Assembly (NCBI RefSeq): GCF_001641635.1
Contig: NZ_LUUB01000022.1
Coordinates: forward strand, 1 to 64,000
Source of the DNA: Bradyrhizobium centrolobii
Lineage (GTDB): Bacteria; Pseudomonadota; Alphaproteobacteria; Rhizobiales; Xanthobacteraceae
Direction of reading: 5' to 3'
Length of the DNA stretch: 64,000 bases
Below the pieces are notes generated by a model. The model was given only the letters and a program-made list of their open reading frames with translations. It did no database searches and was not told where the DNA came from. Shown piece by piece: positions 38,652-46,091 of the stretch (positions are counted from its first letter, which is position 1; each line of letters starts with the position of its first letter). The position numbers and the translations under genes are program-made.

Positions 38652-40574
38652 GTGTCCGCAGAGCTGTATCGAGAACTCGCCTGGCTTCCAAAACCTCCTT
38701 CCGATTTCTCGATTCGCTGCAAAGAACTGGCAAACGGTTCCGGCGGCGCCGTCGGCAAGAAGATCAGAGCTCTCGCGACCCACGCGCTCGATGAGCAGCA
38801 ACTGTCCCGGCTGGGTCGGACAATTCGATCACTGCAACTCGGCGGCGTATCGCTTGCACCGCTCGCGCCCTTTCGCCTCGGCCTGATCGGAAACGGAACG
38901 CTCGATCTGATCGTTCCCGTCCTGGTTGGCACGGCCGCCCGTCATGGTATTGCGCTCGAGTGTATCACGGGCGCTTATGATCAATTCCTGCAGGACGCGC
39001 TGCAACCGGATTCCCTGCTCAACAAGGCGCGGCCCGACGCGGTCCTGCTTGCGCTCGATCACCGCGGACTGTCTCTGCAGATCTGCCCGGGAAATGAGCA
39101 ACTTGCCACCGAGGCCGTTGACGCGGCTATCGGACTTCTCGATTCGATCCGTGCGAGCATATCGCGCAACAGTGGTGCGCTGTGTATTCTGCAGACGCTC
39201 GCCGCGCCGCCCGAGGCGCTGTTCGGATCCTTCGACCGCGCGCTGGCCGGCACGTCGCGCAATCTGGTCGATCGCGTCAACCAGAAGATTTCCCAGGCGG
39301 TGCTGCAATCGACCGACATGCTGCTCGACGTGGCCGGCATCGCCGAGACCGTTGGCCTTGCCGACTGGCACTCGCCAGCCCAGTGGAACCTGGCGAAGCT
39401 GCCGTTCGCGGATGCCCTGGTTCCGCTTTACGCCGAACATGTTGCGCGCATCATCGGCGCCATGCGCGGCAAGAGCCGCCGTGTTCTCGTGCTTGACCTC
39501 GACAACACCGTCTGGGGCGGCGTGATCGGCGACGACGGCATGGAGGGCATTCAGATCGCCCAAGGCGATGCGACCGGCGAGGCGCATCTTGCCGTACAGC
39601 AGCTCGCGTTGACTTTGCGTGCGCGCGGCATTGTGCTCGCGGTGAGCTCAAAGAACACTGACAGCATCGCGCGCAGGCCGTTCAAGGAACACCCGGACAT
39701 GCTGTTGAAGGAAGAGCATGTCGCGGTGTTCCAGGCCAACTGGAACGACAAGGCGACCAACATCCGCGCCATTGCAAAAGAGCTTGCGCTGGGCCTGGAT
39801 TCCTTCGTCTTCCTGGATGACAATCCAGTCGAACGGGGCTTGATCCGGCAGGAAATCCCGGAGGTAGCGGTGCCGGAGCTCGAAACCGATCCGGCGAGCT
39901 ACGCTCGCACGCTTGCCGCGGCCGGCTATTTCGAGGCGATCAATTTCTCCGAGGAAGATCGTGCCCGCGCCGAAATGTATCAGGCCAATGCGCGCCGGCT
40001 GAGCCTGCAGGGCCAGGCAACCGATCTGAAGTCCTATCTGCGGTCGCTGGAAATGCGCATCGTCTTCGGTCCGTTCGACCGGACGACGCGCGCCCGCGTC
40101 ACCCAGCTCATCAACAAGAGCAACCAGTTCAACCTGACGACGCGCCGCTACACCGAATCCCAGGTCGAGCAGCTGGAAGCCGACGACAGCGTCATGACGC
40201 TGCACGCGCGGCTGATCGACAAGTTCGGCGACAACGGCATCATCTGCGTGATCATCTGCAGCGCGACCCGGAACGACACCTGGACAATCGACAGCTGGCT
40301 CATGAGCTGCCGAGTGCTCGGACGATGCGTCGAGCAGGCCGTGCTGGCCGAGATCGTATTGCGGGCGCGCGCGGCCGGCATCACGACCCTGGAGGGCATC
40401 TATCTTCCGACCGACAGGAACGAGATGGTCCGCGAACACTACGGCAAGCTGGGGTTCACGCGTCTCGACGATGGCACCGACGGAAGCAGCCGCTGGCAAC
40501 TCCGGACCGACGTTGAGCTGGAGGATTTGCCGATGACGGTCCAGCGCGAGGAAAAGCAGTTTGAGCCGGCCTGA
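38652..40574 (+). CDS. FkbH-like HAD-IIIC protein, 640 aa
   Basis: FkbH-type enzymes take a glyceryl group from 1,3-bisphosphoglycerate, dephosphorylate it and load it onto an acyl carrier protein. The HAD core has VLVLDLDNTVWGG (D282, D284), VSSKNTD (S332-K334) and FLDDNPVER (D389, D390). Residues 1-270 match the long N-terminal domain of this family. The last 150 residues are a GNAT-like acyltransferase domain (INKSNQFNLTTRRY, MSCRVLGRCVEQAVL). GTG 38652 has AAGGA nearby and is preferred to GTG 38628. It heads an operon containing an acyl carrier protein and an MBOAT acyltransferase, which strongly suggests it charges that carrier. The actual acyl group is inferred. Confidence 0.88.
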   Translation: MSAELYRELAWLPKPPSDFSIRCKELANGSGGAVGKKIRALATHALDEQQLSRLGRTIRSLQLGGVSLAPLAPFRLGLIGNGTLDLIVPVLVGTAARHGIALECITGAYDQFLQDALQPDSLLNKARPDAVLLALDHRGLSLQICPGNEQLATEAVDAAIGLLDSIRASISRNSGALCILQTLAAPPEALFGSFDRALAGTSRNLVDRVNQKISQAVLQSTDMLLDVAGIAETVGLADWHSPAQWNLAKLPFADALVPLYAEHVARIIGAMRGKSRRVLVLDLDNTVWGGVIGDDGMEGIQIAQGDATGEAHLAVQQLALTLRARGIVLAVSSKNTDSIARRPFKEHPDMLLKEEHVAVFQANWNDKATNIRAIAKELALGLDSFVFLDDNPVERGLIRQEIPEVAVPELETDPASYARTLAAAGYFEAINFSEEDRARAEMYQANARRLSLQGQATDLKSYLRSLEMRIVFGPFDRTTRARVTQLINKSNQFNLTTRRYTESQVEQLEADDSVMTLHARLIDKFGDNGIICVIICSATRNDTWTIDSWLMSCRVLGRCVEQAVLAEIVLRARAAGITTLEGIYLPTDRNEMVREHYGKLGFTRLDDGTDGSSRWQLRTDVELEDLPMTVQREEKQFEPA

Positions 40575-40633
40575 TCTGGTCAGATCGCCGACAAACCCGA
40601 ACGAGAACATCGGACAGCCTCGAGCTCACGGAC

Positions 40634-42073
40634 ATGAGTCTGACATCTCCCCTGTTTTTTGCGTTTCTTGCCGCGGTAGTTGTCGCCTTCCACATCAGTG
40701 AATCGGTCGCCTACCGACGGTTCGTGCTGGGGGCCGCGAACGCCATCTTCATCGCAAGCTACCTTAGCGACGTCACGCAGGTGTTGCCGCTCGCCGCCTT
40801 CTTGGCGCTCGGCTATGTCTGCGTATCCGCGCTCTACCTTCGCCAGTCGATCCTCGTGCTGGCGGCGGGTGTCGTTGCGATACTTTGCTGCTATGTGTTC
40901 CTCAAGCGCTTCTCGTTCTTCGAAGGGCTGGGCCAGCTTCCGTTCCCCTATCTGACCGTCGGGCTTTCGTACATCCTGTTCCGGATCCTGCACATCATGG
41001 TCGATGTACGGTCGGGAGATCTGGTCGAGCGAATCGGTCCGCTGGCGTTTTTTCGCTTCACCTGCAACTTCCTTTGCTTCGTCTCCGGTCCGATCCAGCG
41101 CTATCAGGATTTCAGCGCGATGGATGGAAAGGCAGCGGTTCAGCTCGACCAGTCCGTGGTCTATGCGGCGTTTTCCAGGATCGCCACCGGCTATGTGAAG
41201 TTTGTCATCATTGCCGCGACTGCCGACTACGCCTTCACGTTCCTCAGCCCGCACCTGCTACAGCCGACCGGCCTGCCGTTCCTCAAGCTGTGCGCCGTCT
41301 ATGCGACGGTCGCATCGCTCTACACGGTCTATCTGTATTTCAATTTTTCCGGATACATGGACATCGTGATCGGCATCGGAACCCTGCTCGGGCAGCAATT
41401 GCCGGAGAATTTCGACAAGCCGTTCTCGGCGCGCAGCTTCCTCGAGTTCTGGCAGCGCTGGCACATGACGCTGTCGCAGTGGTTCAAGCTCTATCTCTTT
41501 AACCCGCTCGTGATGCTCCTGATGACCTGGCTGCCCTCGCCTGCGCTCACGTCGTATCTGGGCGTGCTGGCGTTCTTCATCACGTTCGGCGTGATGGGCG
41601 TCTGGCACGGCACGACGGCGGTCTTCGTGATTTACGGCCTCCTGATGGGTGCCGGCGCAAGCATCAACAAGCTCTGGCAGGTTGCCTGCACCGGACGCCT
41701 GGGCAAGAAGCGCTATCGCGCGCTCACCGAGTCCACCGCCTACATCTATGTCGCACGTGGCCTCACGGTTGCCTATTTTGTGCTCGCACTGACCTGCCTG
41801 TGGGTCCCCGAACTGCCGCAATTCACCCATCTATTTGCGCGGCTCGGCGTCGCCGGCGTTGTCGGCACCTTCATCGTGGTGGCCGCGGCGTTCAGCATGG
41901 CGGCGTTAAGCCTGGATTTCTTCCAGGCTCGCCTCCGCATCCCAATCACTCTGTCGGCACTCCAGGGTGGCGAGATCACAAAGAATCTGCACCTGGCAGG
42001 CAAGATGATGGCGATCGTCGCCGTTGCGACCCTGCTGCACAAGGCTCCGGACTTCGTCTACAAGGCGTTTTGA
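40634..42073 (+). CDS. MBOAT-family O-acyltransferase, 479 aa
   Basis: A multi-pass acyltransferase of the AlgI/DltB type that moves an acyl group across or at the membrane onto a polysaccharide. About 11 helices; characteristic stretches are PYLTVGLSYILFRILHIMVD, CFVSGPIQRYQDF, FNFSGYMDIVIG and FWQRWHMTLSQWF, and the invariant active-site His is in GVWHGTT (H325). Its stop overlaps the next gene by 4 nt. In this operon the donor is most simply the acyl carrier protein encoded downstream, as in D-alanylation (DltB/DltC), but with an FkbH-loaded group. Confidence 0.92.
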   Translation: MSLTSPLFFAFLAAVVVAFHISESVAYRRFVLGAANAIFIASYLSDVTQVLPLAAFLALGYVCVSALYLRQSILVLAAGVVAILCCYVFLKRFSFFEGLGQLPFPYLTVGLSYILFRILHIMVDVRSGDLVERIGPLAFFRFTCNFLCFVSGPIQRYQDFSAMDGKAAVQLDQSVVYAAFSRIATGYVKFVIIAATADYAFTFLSPHLLQPTGLPFLKLCAVYATVASLYTVYLYFNFSGYMDIVIGIGTLLGQQLPENFDKPFSARSFLEFWQRWHMTLSQWFKLYLFNPLVMLLMTWLPSPALTSYLGVLAFFITFGVMGVWHGTTAVFVIYGLLMGAGASINKLWQVACTGRLGKKRYRALTESTAYIYVARGLTVAYFVLALTCLWVPELPQFTHLFARLGVAGVVGTFIVVAAAFSMAALSLDFFQARLRIPITLSALQGGEITKNLHLAGKMMAIVAVATLLHKAPDFVYKAF

Positions 42074-43215
42074 AATTGAAATACATCCTTCGACAGTCGG
42101 CGATGACCTTGTTGTCCTTCGCCCTTCTTTACGTGCTGCTCGCCGGTGCGTCGTTCGTCGTCTTTCCGGATCCATCGAGCGCCGGTCCGCGGGACTTCCA
42201 GGCCGCGGAACAAACGCTTTACATGACGGTTCCCAAATACGTCTTCCTCGGCCGCAGCGTGCTGGCCAACCCGGATAGCAAGGTCATTTTGGTGGGAGCA
42301 TCGAACACCGGGGTCGGGTTCCGGCAGAAGCTCGTGCAGGCTCACCTTGGCTGCGCCAAGGTCAGCAACCTCGCGATGGGAGGCGCCAACATTTCCGAGG
42401 TCAAGCAGGTGATCAATCTGGTCCACGAGGTGCAGAGCGATGAGGAGCGCCGGCTGAACACCTTCGTCATCGGCGTCTGGTTCGGCATGTTCGTCGATTC
42501 GGATGTGAAATTTGTAGAGGGCGACCGTCATCGCGGCGAGACGGATATCGATATCGAACGGTACCGGTATGGCTTCTACCGTCGTACGCCGGACGGTCCC
42601 GTCGCGGTGTTGCCCGCGCATTGGCTGGACGCCGGCGTCATGGCGATCCGACCGTTCTTGCTGCTCGAGAAGGTCGCGCGCCAGGCCAGAGCCGGCGTTA
42701 ATCTCGTACTGACCGGCCGCACCAGCGCCCAACGCACCGACGACGAGCGCGAAAGCGTCGTGATGTCGGCCGAGGACAAGCAGAAGGCGCTGGAATACTG
42801 GAAGGAGACCATGGGGCGCACGACCGAGATTTCCGCTGCCCAGGTCGAAGTCTTGAAACAGACCATCCGGGCGTTGCTCGACTCGGGGGAGAAAATTGTG
42901 CTCGTCGACCTGCCCATCCCAGCATGGCATCGCGATGCAAGCCCGTATCAACCGAGCTACCGGCAGGCGTTGAAGGACCTGCTGCAAGAATTCGGCGACC
43001 GGCCGAACTTCAGTTCGCTGAGCATGGACGACCTCGACAACGACCTCGACTATTCGGACGAGGTGCATGCCAAGCAGCATCTGGCCGATGTCTGGTCGAC
43101 CAGGCTGGCGGGAAAGCTGGATTCGTTCGTCTGCCAGGAGAATCCTGACAAATCAGCACCAAAGGTCACCACCCTGCGCTCTTCGGAGCTGGTGACTGCC
43201 GCACCGGGCCACTGA
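42070..43215 (+). CDS. SGNH-like membrane-anchored MBOAT partner, 381 aa
   Basis: TTG start at 42070 overlaps the MBOAT stop (TTGA). The N-terminus LKLKYILRQSAMTLLSFALL is a single membrane anchor, so the rest lies in the periplasm. The SGNH-type nucleophile block is VILVGASNTGVGF (Ser in GASN). Later blocks are IVLVDLPIPAWHRD and LDYSDEVHAKQHLADVW, with Asp and His placed like the end of an SGNH triad. AlgJ/AlgX- and DltD-type proteins play this role beside MBOAT enzymes, receiving the acyl group and passing it to polymer. Exact family not recognised; TTG 42076 is an alternative start. Confidence 0.75.
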   Translation: MKLKYILRQSAMTLLSFALLYVLLAGASFVVFPDPSSAGPRDFQAAEQTLYMTVPKYVFLGRSVLANPDSKVILVGASNTGVGFRQKLVQAHLGCAKVSNLAMGGANISEVKQVINLVHEVQSDEERRLNTFVIGVWFGMFVDSDVKFVEGDRHRGETDIDIERYRYGFYRRTPDGPVAVLPAHWLDAGVMAIRPFLLLEKVARQARAGVNLVLTGRTSAQRTDDERESVVMSAEDKQKALEYWKETMGRTTEISAAQVEVLKQTIRALLDSGEKIVLVDLPIPAWHRDASPYQPSYRQALKDLLQEFGDRPNFSSLSMDDLDNDLDYSDEVHAKQHLADVWSTRLAGKLDSFVCQENPDKSAPKVTTLRSSELVTAAPGH

Positions 43216-43270
43216 CCGGCAAGTTACCCACGCGCCGGCACCGCCAACACATTCGACAAAGGACTACGCA

Positions 43271-43510
43271 ATGGAAAAGGCCGAAGTATACAGCAAACTC
43301 ACCGCTGTTTTTCAGGACGTGTTCGACGAGGATGACCTGACTCTTACGCCGCACACCACGGCCGACGACGTCGATGGCTGGGACAGCCTGTCCCATATCC
43401 GCCTTGTGCTGGCTGTCTCGAAAGCCTTCGGCGTGAAATTCTCCGCATCCGAGATCGGAGGTCTCAAGAATGTCGGCGAGTTCGCCGATCTGATCGAGAA
43501 GAAAGCGTAA
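43271..43510 (+). CDS. Acyl carrier protein, 79 aa
   Basis: A stand-alone carrier with the four-helix ACP pattern and the phosphopantetheine site at S39 in GWDSLSHIRLV. The N-terminal half is acidic (VFDEDDLTL). AAAGGA precedes the start. It lies 55 nt after the SGNH-like gene and 6 nt before the VOC gene. Its place beside FkbH-like and MBOAT genes marks it as a specialised carrier for polysaccharide acylation rather than the fatty-acid ACP, whose gene would normally sit beside fabD/fabG/fabF. Confidence 0.93.
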   Translation: MEKAEVYSKLTAVFQDVFDEDDLTLTPHTTADDVDGWDSLSHIRLVLAVSKAFGVKFSASEIGGLKNVGEFADLIEKKA

Positions 43511-43516
43511 GAGCGC

Positions 43517-43966
43517 GTGGACCGCTCGGCGAAAGACATCGCACCAGCATCGGCTGCACTGGCTTTCCATCACTTCGGGCTTGCGGTCGCATCCCCGGAG
43601 GAGGCCTTTCGTTACCTGGCGTCACTGGGCTATGTCGCGGGAAACTCTGCCTTCGACCCGATACAGCGCGTCAACCTCGCCATGCGGCATCACGCCGCGA
43701 TGCCCGACGTCGAGGTGATCTGGCCGGGCGACGGTCCCTCTCCGATCGACAAGCTGATCAAGCGAACCGGCACCATGATCTACCACCTGTGCTACGCATG
43801 CCCCAACGCCGAGCAGGCGCTGGATGCCCTGGCGGCATCAGGCGTCGAGATCGTGCCGGTCAGCGAGCCGGCGCCGGCGATACTGTTCGGCGGCCAAAAG
43901 GTCTCGTTTCATCATGTTTCCGGTTTCGGTCTCATCGAGATTCTCGAGACCGGCACTGAACGCTGA
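43517..43966 (+). CDS. VOC-superfamily protein, 149 aa
   Basis: Vicinal-oxygen-chelate fold with LAFHHFGLAVASPEEAF (first metal-ligand His) and the later TMIYHLCYACPN and SFHHVSGFGLIEILE (second-half His and Glu ligands). The overall pattern is nearest to methylmalonyl-CoA epimerase-like and lactoylglutathione lyase-like members. GTG start 43517, 6 nt after the ACP stop, so it is tightly co-transcribed. A role on the carrier-bound acyl group, such as epimerisation at the alpha carbon, is an inference from position. Confidence 0.85.
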   Translation: MDRSAKDIAPASAALAFHHFGLAVASPEEAFRYLASLGYVAGNSAFDPIQRVNLAMRHHAAMPDVEVIWPGDGPSPIDKLIKRTGTMIYHLCYACPNAEQALDALAASGVEIVPVSEPAPAILFGGQKVSFHHVSGFGLIEILETGTER

Positions 43967-43977
43967 GCGACGATCGC

Positions 43978-44439
43978 ATGAACAACGATCACCCGTCACG
44001 CCGCTTCGCCCACGTCAGCCGCATTTCATGCAGCCTGGTCCTCGCTGCCCTGCTCAGCGTATCAGCAGCGCAAGCCCAGATTGTCGGCTTTGGAAGATCA
44101 TCGGCGCCGATGTACGGAGGAACCGGAGTGTCGCCGATGCCCGCGAACCCATTCCCACCGATGAAGGGCACATATGCCCCGGCCCATAAGGCGCCGGACG
44201 GAACGGCCTGCATATCGGTCCATCCATCCACGCACCCGCAGGTCATCAATCCGAAGATCATTGATCAGATCGTGACCGTGAACAACTCGTGCGGGCAGTC
44301 CATCAACGTTCAGGTCTGCTATGCGGGCAGCACGGATTGCATCACCGTGGCGCTTAATGGCTATCAGAAGTTGCAACGGGTCCTCGGCATCTCTGCGGGT
44401 TCGACGTCATTCCGCTACGAATACCGCGAGTTGTATTGA
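43978..44439 (+). CDS. Secreted protein, 153 aa
   Basis: Signal peptide with a basic n-region (MNNDHPSRRFAHVSRIS) and a hydrophobic core ending SAAQA before QIVGF. The mature part has a Gly/Pro-rich stretch, then a domain with four cysteines (GTACISVHP, VNNSCGQS, VCYAGSTDC) and a beta-rich C-terminus ending FRYEYRELY. No named family comes to mind. It lies 11 nt after the VOC gene in the acylation operon, and its stop shares a base with the next small frame (TGATG). Probably periplasmic. Confidence 0.7.
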   Translation: MNNDHPSRRFAHVSRISCSLVLAALLSVSAAQAQIVGFGRSSAPMYGGTGVSPMPANPFPPMKGTYAPAHKAPDGTACISVHPSTHPQVINPKIIDQIVTVNNSCGQSINVQVCYAGSTDCITVALNGYQKLQRVLGISAGSTSFRYEYRELY

Positions 44440-44573
44440 TGGCGCGCGCAACACCCACCGCAGTCCTTGTCGGACCACGCGTCCCGGTCGATCCCACGGG
44501 TGCGGTCAATCATGAGATCCGGTTGGAAAGCTACCGCACCGAATTCAGCACCTTCACGCGAATTGGGGCTTGA
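44439..44573 (+). CDS. Possible 44-aa small protein
   Basis: ATG 44439 overlaps the preceding stop as TGATG, and the frame ends four bases before the next gene's ATG, an arrangement typical of a coupled small gene. It would read MARATPTAVLVGPRVPVDPT and end TEFSTFTRIGA. No signal, helix or known motif. It could equally be spacer sequence that happens to be open. Confidence 0.3.
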   Translation: MARATPTAVLVGPRVPVDPTGAVNHEIRLESYRTEFSTFTRIGA

Positions 44574-44577
44574 GCGC

Positions 44578-45561
44578 ATGTCGAGCCCCACTCAGGCCAT
44601 CGTCTTCGGAGGCGCCGGCTTCATCGGAACACATCTGTTGAACCGGCTCATCGCGTCCAGACAATACGATCGGATCGTCGCCGTCGATATCGGCAAGTCG
44701 AGAAAGCAGATTGCCGGCGTCGAATACGTCCATCATGATGTCCGCGAGCAGCTCGACCCGAAGCTCGCGCGCGGGGCGCCCATCGATATCTTCAATCTGG
44801 CGGCGATCCACACGACGCCTGGCCACCCGGACGGCGAGTATTACTACACCAACGTCCTCGGCGCGGTGAACGTGTGCCGGTTTGCCAAAGAGACCGGCAG
44901 CAGGAGCATCATATTCACAAGCTCCATATCCATCTACGGCCCGAGTGAGGCCCCGCTCGACGAGGATTCGCAGCCCGCGCCTGTCAGCGCCTACGGACGT
45001 TCCAAGCTCTCGGCCGAAGCCATCCATCGGCTGTGGCAAGCGGAGGACGCGGCAAGGCGACTCACGATCGTTCGCCCCGCCGTCATTTATGGCCTTTACG
45101 AGCAGGGCAATTTCACGCGGCTGTCGAGGCTGCTGGAAAGACGGGCTTTCATCTATCCTGGCCGAACCGACACCATCAAGTCGTGCGGCTACGTCAAGGA
45201 CCTCGTCTCGTCGATGCTTTTCATGGCGGCGCGCAACGACGGGGTGTCGATCTACAATTTCTGCTACGAGCACCGCTACACGATCAGCGAGATCTGCGCG
45301 GCTTTCTCGCAAGCCGCGGGCTACAAGAAGCCGACACTGACCATTCCGGTGTGGTTCATGAACCTCGCCGTCCTGCCGTTCGAGATGCTGCACAAGGTCG
45401 GCATCAAGACCGGGATAAATCGCGAGCGAATCCGGAAACTATGGTTCTCCACCAACATCCTGCCGAAGCGGCTGGTCGCCAGCGGGTTCAAGTTCGAATA
45501 CGACGCGGCAAGCTCACTCGTCGAATGGAAGCACGATTCCGGCATCAAAGACTTTGATTGA
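44578..45561 (+). CDS. NAD-dependent epimerase/dehydratase, 327 aa
   Basis: Extended short-chain dehydrogenase acting on a nucleotide sugar. ATG 44578 gives MSSPTQAIVFGGAGFIGTHL with the NAD loop GGAGFIGTH. FNLAAIHTTPGHPD, FTSSISIYGPSE and AYGRSKLSAE (Tyr and Lys, catalytic pair) follow. The C-terminus (LAVLPFEMLHKVGIKTGINR) is reminiscent of sterol/sugar epimerases of the wcaG-like NAD family without a fixed function. The upstream in-frame leader is poor. Last gene of the acylation operon; product sugar unknown. Confidence 0.85.
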   Translation: MSSPTQAIVFGGAGFIGTHLLNRLIASRQYDRIVAVDIGKSRKQIAGVEYVHHDVREQLDPKLARGAPIDIFNLAAIHTTPGHPDGEYYYTNVLGAVNVCRFAKETGSRSIIFTSSISIYGPSEAPLDEDSQPAPVSAYGRSKLSAEAIHRLWQAEDAARRLTIVRPAVIYGLYEQGNFTRLSRLLERRAFIYPGRTDTIKSCGYVKDLVSSMLFMAARNDGVSIYNFCYEHRYTISEICAAFSQAAGYKKPTLTIPVWFMNLAVLPFEMLHKVGIKTGINRERIRKLWFSTNILPKRLVASGFKFEYDAASSLVEWKHDSGIKDFD

Positions 45562-46091
45562 TGACCGCGGCCGGCTCCGAGCAGGTTTCTGAAGGACCAT
45601 CTCCCGTTCGGCACCTTTTTCACTGGACATCCAGGACGAAAACAATGCGAGGGTTCCCATTTCTACCTGTGGAGCCCGGGAACAGGCCACGCAAGGTTGC
45701 CACCGAAATGAGCCATCCCGTCACAATTCTGGTCATCACGGGCCGGGGCGCCAGTTCTGGTTGCATTGGCCGAGATAGTTTGCCCACCCCTTTCCGCTCT
45801 ATTGTCGATTTCTTGTTGCATATATCCCGGCTTGTCGCTCGCGATATCGCTGCTGACCGGCATGGGAATTGCTCGGTTGGTAACTAGCCGGGACGGCACT
45901 TAGCCCGCGATATCGTCCTGAACCGGTCCACGTCGATCTTCGGCGGTTCCGGAAATGTATGATGCACCGCACTCTTGCTGACACATTTATTTGGCACGTT
46001 CAGTTCGGCGAAGCGTTCAGTGCGGGCTGCCACGTTTCAGCTTGCTTCGACACGGCACAATCCAAGAACCCAGGTCAGGTAGACGAGCCGG
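45562..46091. other. Intergenic region before the Wzc-like gene, about 530 bp
   Basis: No credible gene; a 109-codon plus-strand frame is compositionally poor. It contains the two related palindromic sites at 45842-45849 and 45908-45915. Confidence 0.45.
45842..45915. promoter_or_regulatory. Pair of CGATATCG palindromes in a direct repeat
   Basis: CGCGATATCG followed about seven bases later by CCGG occurs twice (from 45841 and 45907), 66 bp apart, upstream of the Wzc-like gene. The core matches the palindrome at 1854-1865 upstream of gmd. Candidate operator for EPS control; unproven. Confidence 0.35.

Noticed and set aside
45558..45887. 109-codon plus-strand frame before the Wzc-like gene
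   Set aside because: It overlaps the end of the epimerase gene, has poor composition, and lies in the likely promoter region with palindromic sites.
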